Below are positions 39,317-50,734 of a DNA stretch of 64,000 nucleotides, piece by piece (positions within the stretch are counted from its first letter, which is position 1; every line of letters begins with the position of its first letter). The notes beneath the pieces are model-generated. The model worked only from the letters and a program-made list of their open reading frames with translations, was not told the origin of the DNA and ran no database searches. Location of the stretch: positions 372,001 to 436,000 of the forward strand of contig NC_026487.1 in assembly GCF_000328475.2 (NCBI RefSeq). Direction: 5' to 3'. The translations under genes and the position numbers were made by a program. This stretch comes from Mycosarcoma maydis (lineage: Eukaryota > Basidiomycota > Ustilaginomycetes > Ustilaginales).

Positions 39317-41569
39317 ATGAGCCGTTCTCCAGCAAGGCGTCGCTCGGGCGAACTCTCAGTGCCAGTCGACAAGAACAATCCAATGGAGACGCACAGCATC
39401 ACCTTCGAATGGCCGCTGCACGATCTCAAGCAGCACTTTGACTCGTCCAATTCTGATGCCAAGTCGAAAGTTATCAAGTCAGTACCTTTCGGACAAGGTA
39501 GATGGACAGTACTCTTTTATGCTCAATCTGGTTTGCAGCAATTTTGCTCGCTCTACCTCAACGCCGAACCTACGCCCGAGGAGAGGAACCACAGCAAGTC
39601 GCCGTGGGATAGCTATCTTGCATCAAACAGTAACACCCGATCGCAAGCATCGCTTGCAGACAAGCTCGCCGGCGCCACAGATGAAGGCTGGACGCGACAG
39701 GGACTCTTCCGCTTCACATTCAAGATCCTCACTCTCAACAAAGGCATTGTCCTTGCAACCAAGGAAGCCTTCAACCATGCTTTCAGCCATAAGACGTCCA
39801 ACTGGGGCTGGGCTCAATTCGCCTCGCGTGATACCGTCTTTTACACCAACAGCGAGGTGCGGGAGACGGATGGCTTCCTCATTTCAGTCACCATTACAGC
39901 CAGCGCAGAACGTCCACGACCGCTCACCTTGGGCGTCACTGTGCCACCGGCGCTCATTCAGGCGATGGGATCACTCCTCGACGACCCGGATCATAGCGAC
40001 GTTGTCTTTGTCATTCGTCGCAAACGCCGCCATCACAAAACTGGTGCCATTGTAACACGAGAACGCCGCATCTACGCCATCAAAAAGATCCTTGCTTCCC
40101 GCTGCGAATACTTCCGCGACATGTTTGACAGTGGTTTCGCCGAGGGCGATGTCACTGCGGGCTCAGACGACGAGACGGACGACGAGGTTTCCCTGGCTCA
40201 CGCAAACTCGCGCGGAGTGGGACAGGACGGGCTCAGCCTGATTGGCAGTAATTGTTTCCCATCGTCCGTCGAAGAGGACGATGACGAGCTTGGCTTGGAA
40301 GATTCGGATGAGGAGATGGACGTAGATGAGGTGTATGAGATGGGCATGTCCAACTTGACCGATCAGCAAAGGAACAGCGAGGCTGGTCTTGCTCGTAACT
40401 TGGCCTCAGACACCGCAACAACCCCGGTGAAAGCGGCTGCGACCAGCTCAGAGTCGTCTGCGGCCCGACGCATGCGCGAGACCAGCTCAGACGTCGCTCA
40501 GCTCAGCCCGTTTTCGTCGACTCAAACCCCGAGCATTCCTTCCAATTCAGCACAGGCCTCTGATTACGTCTCGCTGCAGCAGACGACGCCTCCGCAGTCG
40601 CGCAACAGGCAATCCAATGACCAAGATGCGGGCACCGACAGCGGCGAAGATTCGATGCGCGTGCAGAGCATGTCAGCCTTTCAGACGCCTCAACACTCTC
40701 CGCGATCGCTCAGACCTGATGTTTCGGCCTTTGTCTCACCTTCAAAGTCGAGCAGTGCTTCCATGAGTTTGCAGCTGCGTTCTACCCGACCTTTGCAGGC
40801 GCAAGCCGCGACGCAGACCAGTCACAATGGTAGGACCCTGTCTCAACTTCGCCGGTCGGTCGATTTGGGCGCTTCGAACGTACATAGCGGCAAGAAGAGA
40901 CGCAAGGTGGTCGTGCGCGACGCTGCTTATGCCACGTACAAGGCCTTGCTGTACTACCTCTACACCGACACGATCGCCTTTGCACCGCTGCACTCGCGCT
41001 TCTACTCTCATGCAACGTCATCTGACGATAAATCGGATGTCCTTGGAGGCGAGCTCGACTTAGCAGACGGTGCGTCGGCTACGTATGCAGCTTCTGATGC
41101 TGAAGCATCTCCTGTTCGCAGCAGCACCAATACTGCTCCGGGCAGCAGCTTTGCCAAGGACCGACGAAGGGCACAGCACCTTCGTCAATACTTTATCGAT
41201 GAGTATTGCGCCGTGCATACCAATGTGCCAGCCCCCTGTTCGGCCAAGTCCATGTACCGGCTCGCAGACAAGCTGCAGATTCCAGAGCTCAAGAAGCGTT
41301 CACAGCAAGAGCTCGCAAACAATCTCACCGTCGACAACATTGTTTGGGAAGCCTTTTCGGGCTTCAATTCGCAGTTTCCAACGATCCGCAAGATGGAGAC
41401 CGACTTTCTGCTCAAGCACTGGAACGAAGTCAAGAGCACCGAGGTGATGAAGAACATCGTTTCTAGGCCGAGCGCTCATCCCGGCTTAGCGGACATCTGG
41501 CCGCATCTGCTCAGCCAGCTCGAGTTTCGCGGTTCCAACAGCGAGAACAAGTCTGAGGGTTCGGCGTGA
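39317..41569 (+). CDS. MATH-BTB protein, probable CUL3 adaptor, with split BTB domain
   Basis: MATH-BTB proteins commonly recruit substrates to CUL3 ubiquitin ligases. The MATH-like region covers about residues 25-195 (HSITFEWPLHDLKQHF, GRWTVLFYAQSG, GWAQFASRDTVFYTNSEVRETDGFLISVTI). The BTB begins at about 216 (MGSLLDDPDHSDVVFVIRRK, then RRIYAIKKILASRCEYFRDMFDSGF). It is interrupted by about 255 residues of acidic, Ser/Thr/Gln-rich sequence and resumes at about 530 with YATYKALLYYLYTDTIAF. After a second shorter insertion come YRLADKLQIPELKKRSQQEL and a BACK-like helical end. The chosen start is the ATG at 39317 (MSRSPARRRSG), preceded by AGAT, because the 15 residues upstream look like leader. 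The product is 750 aa with no intron. Confidence 0.85.
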   Translation: MSRSPARRRSGELSVPVDKNNPMETHSITFEWPLHDLKQHFDSSNSDAKSKVIKSVPFGQGRWTVLFYAQSGLQQFCSLYLNAEPTPEERNHSKSPWDSYLASNSNTRSQASLADKLAGATDEGWTRQGLFRFTFKILTLNKGIVLATKEAFNHAFSHKTSNWGWAQFASRDTVFYTNSEVRETDGFLISVTITASAERPRPLTLGVTVPPALIQAMGSLLDDPDHSDVVFVIRRKRRHHKTGAIVTRERRIYAIKKILASRCEYFRDMFDSGFAEGDVTAGSDDETDDEVSLAHANSRGVGQDGLSLIGSNCFPSSVEEDDDELGLEDSDEEMDVDEVYEMGMSNLTDQQRNSEAGLARNLASDTATTPVKAAATSSESSAARRMRETSSDVAQLSPFSSTQTPSIPSNSAQASDYVSLQQTTPPQSRNRQSNDQDAGTDSGEDSMRVQSMSAFQTPQHSPRSLRPDVSAFVSPSKSSSASMSLQLRSTRPLQAQAATQTSHNGRTLSQLRRSVDLGASNVHSGKKRRKVVVRDAAYATYKALLYYLYTDTIAFAPLHSRFYSHATSSDDKSDVLGGELDLADGASATYAASDAEASPVRSSTNTAPGSSFAKDRRRAQHLRQYFIDEYCAVHTNVPAPCSAKSMYRLADKLQIPELKKRSQQELANNLTVDNIVWEAFSGFNSQFPTIRKMETDFLLKHWNEVKSTEVMKNIVSRPSAHPGLADIWPHLLSQLEFRGSNSENKSEGSA

Positions 41570-42509
41570 TTGAGTAAACCATTGTGCCCTTTTGTTCGCG
41601 ATTCCCTGCTGTAAGCCTCTGATACCAGGTCTTGTCTCTGTTCATAGCACTTTCGCATCGGCCCGAGCTTCTGATCTGATCACTCTGCTGCTGCATCGGC
41701 TGAGTGACTGATGTCCATCCCATGTCAGGAGTCAAGAGAAAGGTGTTCAACGGCCATGTGCCTTCGGGACACCTTTCAAGAAGAAGTGCACTTTCGAGTG
41801 AGGCAGTCGCACAGTACGAGCAATTATTAATCACCAATACGCTAGGCAATTACGAATCCAGAAAACTCACACAGTTGTGAGTCGCAACTCTGTGACTGTC
41901 ATGTGTGACTGACATTCATGTGCTGATTGATAACACGTAAAGAAGGAGAATCACGAATACAAAATGGCAAGATCTGGCATCTTCGCAAATACAAAGAGCG
42001 GGGAATTCTGAATTGTTTTGTGAGTGCTCTTTATTCACTAACAATCACGAATACGATTCACGTTTATTGAAGAGGGGCTTTTGCGTTGTAGGTCTCACGC
42101 GCCCGTGCCATCATCGACCCAAACAGCGACACATGCAACACAGCTCAGCACGCAGCACCGCGAAGCAAGCTTCAAACAAGCCACAGCACGACACAGAGTA
42201 GACCTCAGAAGCGATTCTGAAAAGACAACCGTCAGCGTCGCTTTTGTTTCTCATTCAAGATCGCACACATCATTTCTGGCTTTCATCATCCCAGACTTCG
42301 AGTCCTTTGTTCCGTGCAAATCCAGTAGCAGCAGCATCGCTCGACAGACACTTGGCCTTCTCTGCCACCACGACTGCATAGGCACGATCAGCTTCACAGC
42401 TTTCGCATCTCAGCAGTCCCGACATCATCTTTGATTGGTTACTGCATCATACCACAATCTCGTCAAGACCAAACTCTCTACCTGATCTTTCTATGACAAT
42501 ACGGATCAT
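41570..42509. promoter_or_regulatory. Intergenic region and striatin promoter
   Basis: This region lies between two + strand genes and holds the MATH-BTB 3' end and the striatin promoter and leader. Hexamer-related AATCACGAAT copies occur at about 41950 and 42045. The last 300 bp are rich in C and T, as in fungal leaders. Confidence 0.45.
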
Positions 42510-45299
42510 TTGCAGCGTTCGAGCGATCCACAATTGATGCAACGTCTTGACGTGCTTCTCAACAACGCAGGCAACATGTCGATGGGCGGGGGCAACAACA
42601 ATGGCAATGCCAATGGCGGCAACATGGGTGCTGGCCTCGGCTTTGGCATGATCAGCAACGCCAACCAGATGCACAGCAACATGTCCAATGGCGTTCAGTC
42701 ACAGGAGACTGGCAACTCTCAGCCCAATTCCGAGTACACTCTCGCTGGCATCCTGCATCATTTGCAGGGCGAATGGCGAAGATACGAACGCGATCGCAAC
42801 GAATGGGAGATCGAGAGAGCCGAGATGCGTGCGCGCATCGCCTTGCTCGAAGGAGAGCGAAGAGGCGTCGAGAACCTCAAGACCGATCTCATGAGGAGAG
42901 TCAAGATGCTCGAATACGCACTGCGACAGGAGCGATCCAAGTATCTATCGTCGAGTGGCGCCGTTCAGTCGTCTTCATCTCCACTTTCTTCGCAGGCACC
43001 TCAAGTCAAGAATCCGCTCTTGCAGGGCCTGGAAAGGGGTACCATCAGCAGCGGCCGCAGTTCGCCCGCTCCGTTTGCAGATTCTGCTCCTCCAACGTCG
43101 GCCAACGCTAGTGCCCTTGCAGCCGGCCTGCTGTCGCGATCTACATCGAGCGCAAAGGATCCCAAATCGCGTGCAAAGAGCCGCGAATATCTGAAGCAAT
43201 GCCTGCAAGAAATCTCGTACCTCACTTCAGCCTCCACAATGAATCCGCTCCCGGATCGCGGCATCGCCTCGGGCTCTTCGGTCAATGGCAATCACATACA
43301 GAGCGCGCTGCGACCAAGAAAAATGATGCTTGAGAGTGTACCACCCACGCTTCCCGGGCCTACAGAGTCGCATGCAGCTATGGCAGGATCGATCAGTCGC
43401 GCATCGGCGGCCACTGCACTTGGTGTGCCGAATGCCAAGGCTGGTCGACCTGGTCGTTCGCCTCTGTTCGCCTCAGAGCCTGTGCTCGAAGAAGGAAACG
43501 AGGGCGAGGAGGTCGTCAGCGGTGCCGCGTCTTCGGGCGAGGCTGGAACAGAGCCGAAAGAGCAGCACAGCTCTGACAGCTCTGACAGCTCTGACAGCTC
43601 TGGTAGCTCCGACAGCATTGCACTTAAGAACCCGTTGAGTGCCACCTTCGTCGAGCCAGAAGCATCGGGCGATTCCAACCCGAACGATTGTTCTGATGAA
43701 CGCGACCAGGATGACGCACCAGGCAGCTCAGGTTCTTCCGACTCGTCACGATCTTCGCAATCAACAGACTCGCGCGGTACTTCAGCCAGCAGCCTCACTG
43801 ATCAGGAACTCGATGATCAGGAGCAAGTGACGGCGATCTACAAGCCCGGCGGTCGAGACTGGCAAAAGCTCAAAGAGGCTAGTCTACAAAGCCGAGAGCG
43901 TCGAGAAGCGGAGCGACAGAGCCAAATTGTGGGGGAAGCTTCGATCATCTCTGAAGCGCAGCAGCAGCTGGCGATCACGTCAGAAAAGGTGAATCAGCTC
44001 ATGAACCGCAGCGGTCGCGCTCCGGGTCCGGAGCGCAAGGACGAAGATAATCTTGCCAACATCAGTCTGACGGACGAAGATGAGGAGGCCGTCAAGGAGG
44101 CAGCCGACGCAGCGGCAGACAGCCAGTTGTGGAAGTCGAAAAAGGTGCTGCGCAGCCATTTGGATGCGGTGCGGGCTGTGGCATTCTTGCAGAATGAGAT
44201 GACGCTGCTCTCGGCTTCGGACGATAACACGATCAAGTTCTGGAACCTGGATGCGGGCACGTTGAATCAGCCTGCGGCCAAGTCTGGCACCGACAGTCAA
44301 CCAATTGTGACGTTCCGTGGCCATTCTGCCGGAGTGACGTGCCTGGCGGTGTCGCCGAACAAGCGGCGGTTCTACAGTGGCAGCTTGGACTCGTCCGTCC
44401 GTGTGTGGCAGCTGCCCGATAGTGGGTTGGACGCATACCCGCCGTTTGAAAAGTCGATGGAGCTGGGCTGTCTGGTGGGACACTCTCAGGCGGTGTGGGA
44501 TGTCGCTCTGCTTCCGGATCGCTCCGACGAAGAAGGACGAGTCGCAAGCGCTTCAGCAGACGGCACGGTAAAGATCTGGAGCGTGCGAAGCGGCAACACT
44601 GGGGCAGGTTCGAACAGCAACGGCGATAGTGGTGTTGGCGCGGCGCCTGCAATTCTACAGCTCAGCTGGGATTACTTTGGCAGCGAGCCTTGGCCGGATA
44701 CAGCCAAAGAGCGCGAGAACCTGGAAAAGAGCGGTACGCTGCCGGTGCCTACGTGCGTGGACGTGTGTCACTCGGATCTGCGGCTGGTGGCTGTGTCGTA
44801 CTCGAACTCGGTGGTGAAGCTGTTCGAGGTGGATACGGGCCGCCAAGTGCGACAGCTCAAGAGCGACGAGACATACGATGGAACGGGCGAGACACAGATC
44901 AACAAGCTGGTCACACATCCAACTTTGCCCATGCTGATCACGGCGCACGAAGACGGCTACATTCGCATGTTTGATCTGGACAGTGGCGCTTGTACGCTGT
45001 CGATGGTAGCGCACCTGGACGCAGTGACTTCGCTCGACATTGACGCGTCCGGTCTGACGCTCGTTTCTGGAGGACATGACTGCAGCGTGCGGTTCTGGGA
45101 AATTGCGGGTGGATCGCTAGCGGGCAAAGACGGAGCTGTGACAGGAGGTGAAGGGGACAAGTCGAGTGCGGTATGCAGACAGGAGATCAGCTCGCATCGG
45201 AACAAGGCAAGTGAAGGAGTGCTGGCGGTCAAGTACCATCCGACAGCGCCTTACTTTGCTTCTGCTGGTGCAGACGGCGTTATCCGCATCTACGGATGA
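42510..45299 (+). CDS. Striatin family STRIPAK scaffold
   Basis: Striatins scaffold the PP2A-containing STRIPAK complex, which in fungi controls cell fusion, fruiting and septation. The N-terminal striatin domain is plain: YTLAGILHHLQGEWRRYERD (76-95), then a coiled coil over about 90-146 (WEIERAEMRARIALLEGERR, LMRRVKMLEYALRQER). This includes the caveolin- and calmodulin-binding type region. A low-complexity middle follows, with Ser-Asp runs from a 9-bp repeat near 43567-43600. The C-terminal WD40 propeller begins at about 545 (KVLRSHLDAVRAVAFL, LLSASDDNTIKFWNL) and continues to the end (FASAGADGVIRIYG). At 929 aa it matches fungal striatins. The start is the first ATG-like codon of the frame near the striatin domain; Met10 or Met23 are alternatives. 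Confidence 0.93.
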   Translation: MQRSSDPQLMQRLDVLLNNAGNMSMGGGNNNGNANGGNMGAGLGFGMISNANQMHSNMSNGVQSQETGNSQPNSEYTLAGILHHLQGEWRRYERDRNEWEIERAEMRARIALLEGERRGVENLKTDLMRRVKMLEYALRQERSKYLSSSGAVQSSSSPLSSQAPQVKNPLLQGLERGTISSGRSSPAPFADSAPPTSANASALAAGLLSRSTSSAKDPKSRAKSREYLKQCLQEISYLTSASTMNPLPDRGIASGSSVNGNHIQSALRPRKMMLESVPPTLPGPTESHAAMAGSISRASAATALGVPNAKAGRPGRSPLFASEPVLEEGNEGEEVVSGAASSGEAGTEPKEQHSSDSSDSSDSSGSSDSIALKNPLSATFVEPEASGDSNPNDCSDERDQDDAPGSSGSSDSSRSSQSTDSRGTSASSLTDQELDDQEQVTAIYKPGGRDWQKLKEASLQSRERREAERQSQIVGEASIISEAQQQLAITSEKVNQLMNRSGRAPGPERKDEDNLANISLTDEDEEAVKEAADAAADSQLWKSKKVLRSHLDAVRAVAFLQNEMTLLSASDDNTIKFWNLDAGTLNQPAAKSGTDSQPIVTFRGHSAGVTCLAVSPNKRRFYSGSLDSSVRVWQLPDSGLDAYPPFEKSMELGCLVGHSQAVWDVALLPDRSDEEGRVASASADGTVKIWSVRSGNTGAGSNSNGDSGVGAAPAILQLSWDYFGSEPWPDTAKERENLEKSGTLPVPTCVDVCHSDLRLVAVSYSNSVVKLFEVDTGRQVRQLKSDETYDGTGETQINKLVTHPTLPMLITAHEDGYIRMFDLDSGACTLSMVAHLDAVTSLDIDASGLTLVSGGHDCSVRFWEIAGGSLAGKDGAVTGGEGDKSSAVCRQEISSHRNKASEGVLAVKYHPTAPYFASAGADGVIRIYG

Positions 45300-46568
45300 G
45301 AAGCCGAGTGCGGCAGAAAAGCAAGCTGATAAAGCAGACGCGGAACGCACGCACGTACGATGTAGTTGTGGTTGTGTTGAATCGCCTCTTCCTGATCAAT
45401 ATGATTTCGCGTAACATCTCTGTGAATTCGTGATTGGGGCTCGCAACGGTAGGGACGCAGGAACATGAAGAATCGGCGATATGAACACTGGCTGGGTAAT
45501 TGACCGGAAACTCGAGAGCAGCTCGCTTGAACATTTTCATAATTCGCATGGTGATTCTTATCTCTGTGCTCTGTATGGTTGGTTGGATAGAGGTTCTTGT
45601 GCGGCTTGTCCCGACAATTGATTTGAGGATTGCGTTGGTGCTTCATGGGCCGCTCTACACTCACTCGCCCACTGTTCCCACTGCATTGAGCAACGGTGTG
45701 ATTAGAGCTGGTGGAAGCGTTGTCTAGCAACAGAGTTACGAATGGAGGCGCACAGAGAGGGGGAAAAAGTATCGTAAATGCGGAAGCTGAGTGACGAGTT
45801 TGCTGTGCGTGTGTGCGTCTATTGAGGGGGAGATAACGTAAGGCAAGACGAGAGAGACACGAGATGGTGCCGTGCATTCAAGCGTGAAGGTGCAGCTTAG
45901 ATGCATGAGCGGAAGAATTCTCTAACGCAGTCACGAATGGGCGATGCTGCTGATCCGAGCCAAGCGCAGACTACGATATCGCGGCCGTGTAAAGATTGAG
46001 TAGTTAAGTGCATAGCTGCTAGAGCCAGGCTTGTGCACTCTTAAAACGTGACTGCCAGAGTTGGTGAGTCAAATGGAGCCCAACAGCAGATTGAGCTTTC
46101 TGGCCGATGCACCATCAAATCACGAATCAGCCAAGAGTCACAGTCTGAAAAAGATAATCGGAAAGCATCCGAAAGGGTAAACGGTTGTCATAAGGTCACG
46201 CAATCCAGTTCACGATTCACGATTCGGGTTGGTTGCGTTTGCGTGGCTCTGCGTTTCGCAACCATCTTTGACTTGTTCCTGACGCTCTTTGCTTGACATT
46301 CGTGATTGCTCAGGCGCGCCAGTTCCAACGTGCAAGCGTGAAGGTTGGACGTTTCATCCGAAAAAAGTCGATCCACAATCAAGAATCGTGAGAATTCACG
46401 ATTGTGAATCACGAATATCACGCAAGCATCCAACCAACCCAATCACGAATCTAACCTAACGTTAACTCAAACGTCATTCACGATTCCACGACAACGCCTC
46501 CTCTTCGGGTCACCTAAACTGACTCAGCCGCGATCAGCGCTTCAGCCCTGCGCTATCGACCGTCAACC
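45300..46568. promoter_or_regulatory. Long intergenic region upstream of the SulP transporter gene
   Basis: About 1.27 kb with no credible gene. TCGTGA/TCACGA units cluster from about 46115 to 46485. Nothing else is visible apart from a purine/pyrimidine-biased stretch before the start codon. Confidence 0.5.
46205..46485. repeat. Cluster of TCACGA/TCGTGA units
   Basis: Direct TCACGA units in 7-bp phase lie at 46210 and 46217. Further copies occur at 46386 (flipped), 46396, 46409, 46443 and 46478. Confidence 0.82.
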
Positions 46569-49500
46569 ATGTCGTCAGGTATGTTGTTCATCAACTCAGG
46601 CTCCTTTGCACGATTAGCACCCACAAAGAGCTTTGAGCTCGCCACATTCACGATTCTTTGGCCTCGCCTTCGAGACTTCCAACCTGTATCTCCACACTCT
46701 CTTTGTCTTGTGCTTCCGCCTTACTGTACCTCGATTCTTGCTCCAACACCATCCAATCGTCCACTTACCATACATTCACTTCATCTCTGATACCTTTTTT
46801 TACTTCACAAACAGGCGGCGCTCCAAACAACCCGGACGAGGGCTCAGCCCTTCTACCCAACAAATCATCCCCTCCGCCGCGCCGCGAGTCGTTCAGCATC
46901 GGTAACTTGATCAACCCTTTCCGTGCGAACAACTCAAGCGCCCGGCGAGGAAGCGATACGCGACCGCCCTTTGACACGCGTCGACCAAGCAATGCTCTGG
47001 ATCCCACCAGCCCCGAGTCGGCATTCTCGGCGCAGCGAAAGCGACCCACCGCCAACACCAAATTCCCTCGATCCGTCACCTTTGACTCTCCCCACTCGTC
47101 GTTCCCTCCTGGTCCCAGAGAGGACCGTTCTCGGGTAGCAAGCTACCATCCACCCGGAAACCATCGTGCACCCAACATGGACGACGAGAACGACTCGGGC
47201 TATGACATTGAACGCCAAGGCTCGGCCTGGAATCGTCGTAGCATCAACTCGTCCGCCTTCAGCCACCTCGAAGGTCGCAGCTACCGATTCCAGCCAGCGC
47301 AGGACCCAGGCAGCCACGGCAGCCCCCTGGTCCCAGGCTCCTTCACTGCCACCTCCTCCTCCATTCGAGACGAAACGGCCCAACTTGCTGGTATGATCAT
47401 GTCAGACGACGAGGGCACCGGTAGCGCAAATGACTCCAACATCTACGACATTGGCGAGGAAGAAGATGCATCTTCTCCAGGTGCGCTCTTTCCTCCCTCA
47501 CGCTTCGCAGCTCAGAGTGACAGCCCCACCATCTCTCCTATCGCCTCGTACGGCGTCAACCACTCCGGACCCAGCAACTTGACTCGTGCCATGGCCGCTT
47601 CGCAAGCTGCCAGCCCTCAGAGTGCAAAGACGGCCATTACAGCCGAAGATGACGGTAGTCAGGCTACCCCCCGTGTCACTTCCTTCCACGGCCTCACGCA
47701 GACCGTAGCAACGCCGCAAAGTTTGGCAGGAGACGAACAACACAAGAATATCAGCCTCGCAGCTCCGATAGAGCATGCAAAGCCAATGGATCAGCGATCC
47801 ACATCCCGTAGCCGATCGCGCTCATCGACGAGAAAACCTTCGAACCGTCATCGTTCTCAGTCTCGTGATCCTCAAGACTCTGAGGCCACTGGCCACTCTT
47901 CTTTCAGCCAATTCAGTTCGGCTACCCAATCAGAACAGCAGAGAGCTGGCATTGGGTATGGCGCACTCGCCCAAGCTGAGCAGTCCGTGCTGGAAGCAGA
48001 ACAAGGAATTCAAAGGTCCCCGCGCAGAGCATCGCAGCATCATCCTGAACCCTTCAAGACGCTCTCTCCATGGTGGTCGTTGCTTCCCAAGGTCTGCAGA
48101 CCCGGTCAAGGCGACATTCCTACCACAACTTTCAATCCCATGCAGCGCGCTCAAGATCTCATCACTTCGACACGCAGCATCACGTGGAAGTCGGCAGCCG
48201 AAGCCAGCGTTGAACCGATCCGTCTCGTCCCTGCTGTCATCCTTGGGATGCTTATGAACGTGCTCGACGGTGTCTCGTATGGTATGATCATGTTCCCTGC
48301 TGCCTACCCCATTTTTGCCAACTTTGGCGGTGATGGGGTCTCGATGTTCTTTGTCACTTGCATCTTGTCTCAGCTGGTCTACACGCTCGGTGGATCGATC
48401 TTTAAAGGCGGTAACGGAAGCATGATGATCGAGGTGGTTCCCTTCTTCCACATTTTGGTTCGAATCATCATTGAAGAGCTTGGCGATGAGAATCCAAAGG
48501 CGGTCATTGCTACCACAATGGTGGCATTTGCCCTCTCCTCGATCCTCACCGGTCTGGCATTCTTGCTCCTCGGCGCTCTGCGACTGGGAGTGCTGATCGG
48601 GTTCTTCCCTCGCCACATTTTGGTCGGATGCATCGGCGGTGTCGGCATCTTCCTCATCGAGACCGGTCTCGAGGTGTGCAGCCGACTGCAGTCTGAGGAT
48701 GGCTTCCAGTACAACCTCGAGACGCTGCGCTTTTTCTTCCAATCAGGACACATGATCGCTCTGTGGCTGCCACCATTGCTGCTCGCCATCCTCTTGCGCG
48801 TCATCACCTCGCGCTTCCACCACCCACTCATCTTCCCCGGATACTTTTTAATGATCCCCGTTCTCTTCTACATCATCACAACCGGCTTCCTGGGCATCTC
48901 GATCCAGCAGCTGCGAGATGACGGCTGGGTGTTCGACATCGGCGAAGCGGCAAGCAAGGCATCCTTCTACCGCTTCTACACCTACTTTGACTTTGGTCAG
49001 ACCAGTTGGCGCGCGCTGTGGGCGACAATGCCTACGCAACTCGCGCTCGTGTTCTTCGGTATCCTTCACGTGCCGCTCAACGTGCCTGCGCTGGGTGTCA
49101 GTATCAACGAGGATAACGTCGATACCGATCGCGAACTCGTCGCCCATGGCATTTCAAACTTGGTAGCTGGTTTGATCGGCACCGTCCCCAACTACCTCTG
49201 CTACGTCAACAGCGTACTCTTCTATCGCGTCGGTGGCGGCTCGGTGCTCAGTGGTCTCATGCTTGCCGGTGGAACTGCGATCATCATGATCGCCGGTCCG
49301 GGAACCATCAGCTATCTTCCCGTCATGATCGTCGGGGCGCTCATCTTTGTGCTAGGTATTGACCTGGCGAAAGAAGCGCTGTACGATACCGTAGGTCGCG
49401 TCAACGGCTGGGAGTATTTGACGATTTGGGTGATTGTGATCGTGATGACCTACTGGGACTTTGTCATCGGCATTCTGGCAGGCATCATCATCGCATGCTG

Positions 49501-50734
49501 CTTCTTCGTCGTGCAGACGTCGCGTAGGAAGACGGTGCGTGCCATCTTTGACGGCAGCGTAGCGCGCAGTACGGTTCGACGACACATGATCCAACGTCAC
49601 TTCTTGGACGAGGTGGGCACACAGACGCAAATCATCAAGTTGCAGGGATTTCTGTTCTTCGGCACCATCAACTCGGTCGAAGATCTCATCCGAAGGGCGC
49701 TGGATATTGCTGCTTGGAACCAGAACCCGATCCGATTCTTGATTGTCGACTATACACTCGTCAGCGGCGTGGATTTCTCGGCTGCCGAAGCGTTCCTGAG
49801 GATCAACCGGTTGTTGATGGCCAAGGGCGTGCTGCTGGTATTTTGCGGCTTGAAGCCGGACAGTGACGTCGGGGTCGCGTTGCGCAGCGTGGATCTCTGG
49901 GCAGACAGGAGCGAGAACTTGGAGGTGTTTGCGAATCTCAATGAGGCGCTCGAGTGGACCGAGAACGAGTATCTGCGCGGCATGTACGCTTCGAGCCTGA
50001 TCGCTGCCAAAGCATTTGGACAGGCATCGATGGGAGCCGAAGGTGGGTTGACAGTCCCAGATCAGAAACGCAAACCGGCGTTTGTGCTGGATCATTCCTA
50101 CGAAAACTCGCCACGACGACACCATCTGCACGAAGCGGCCAAGACGGCGGTGCAGAGCGAACGAACCACGCCGATCTCGGAAATCGTCCCCACGTTCCCG
50201 ACAGACCAAGACAAGGTGGAAGATAGCGAGCCAGCCGCTACTGCAGCGACTAAGGTCAGTCACGCTCAACCGTTCCCTCTGCTCGGGATTACGTTCCGCG
50301 CATACCTCAACCGCCAAACTCCGCCATCTTCGGAGGAAGAGTTCTTCTCGTCGCTCGTGCCCTACTTTACGCTGATTCGCAAGTCGCGTGGCGACGTCAT
50401 CTGGAATCGCGGCGACTCGGCAGACGCGGTATACCTGATTGAATCCGGAATCGTCAAGGCGCGCTACGACTTCCCGCAGGAACAGTACGAGATCAACGAA
50501 GCCATGCTGGCGGGCACGATCGCCGGTGAACTCACTTTCTTGTCAAGGAAGGAGAGGAACACAACTGCCTATGCGGATACGGACGTCAAGCTGTGGATGC
50601 TTGATAGACAAAGTTTGGAGAAGATGCATGCCGAACAGGGCCAGAGCTATCAGTGCTTTGTCGAGATCCTACTGAGGGTGGCAGGTGACGAGCAGGAGAG
50701 TTTGATGAGCTATTTGGTGTCGAGGTTGAGTTGA
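46569..50734 (+). CDS. SulP-family membrane transporter with STAS and cNMP-binding domains (Vsb1-like)
   Basis: The architecture matches yeast Ygr125w/Vsb1, a vacuolar SulP-family protein needed for storing basic amino acids. After a 460-residue Ser/Arg-rich cytosolic N-terminus, a membrane core of about 10-12 helices runs from about 465 to 905 (RLVPAVILGMLMNVLDGVSYG, LSSILTGLAFLLLGALRLGVL, and others). A STAS domain at about 942-1050 (IIKLQGFLFFGTINSVEDL, FLIVDYTLVSGVDFSAAEAF) and a cyclic-nucleotide-binding-like domain at about 1177-1290 (GDVIWNRGDSADAVYLIESG, AGELTFLSRKERNTTAYA) follow. The start was placed at 46569: exon 1 is only 10 bp, the intron 46579-46814 has GTATGT and CAG, and splicing gives MSSGGAPNNPDEGSALLPNK. 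This yields 1309 aa. Transport substrate and ligand binding are inferred. Confidence 0.9.
46579..46814 (+). other. Spliceosomal intron after a 10-bp first coding exon
   Basis: It starts GTATGT and ends ACAAACAG. Splicing joins ATGTCGTCAG to the frame at GCGGCGCTCC. The alternative Met at 46658 lies inside this intron and gives a non-conserved N-terminus. Confidence 0.75.

Noticed and set aside
45300..46568. A hidden gene in the long intergenic region before the transporter
   Set aside because: No frame gives a family match, and no donor-acceptor pair joins short frames into something recognisable by eye.
47930..48742. 270-codon - strand ORF in the transporter gene
   Set aside because: Antisense shadow of the membrane core.
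49352..50317. 321-codon - strand ORF in the transporter gene
   Set aside because: Antisense shadow of the STAS region.
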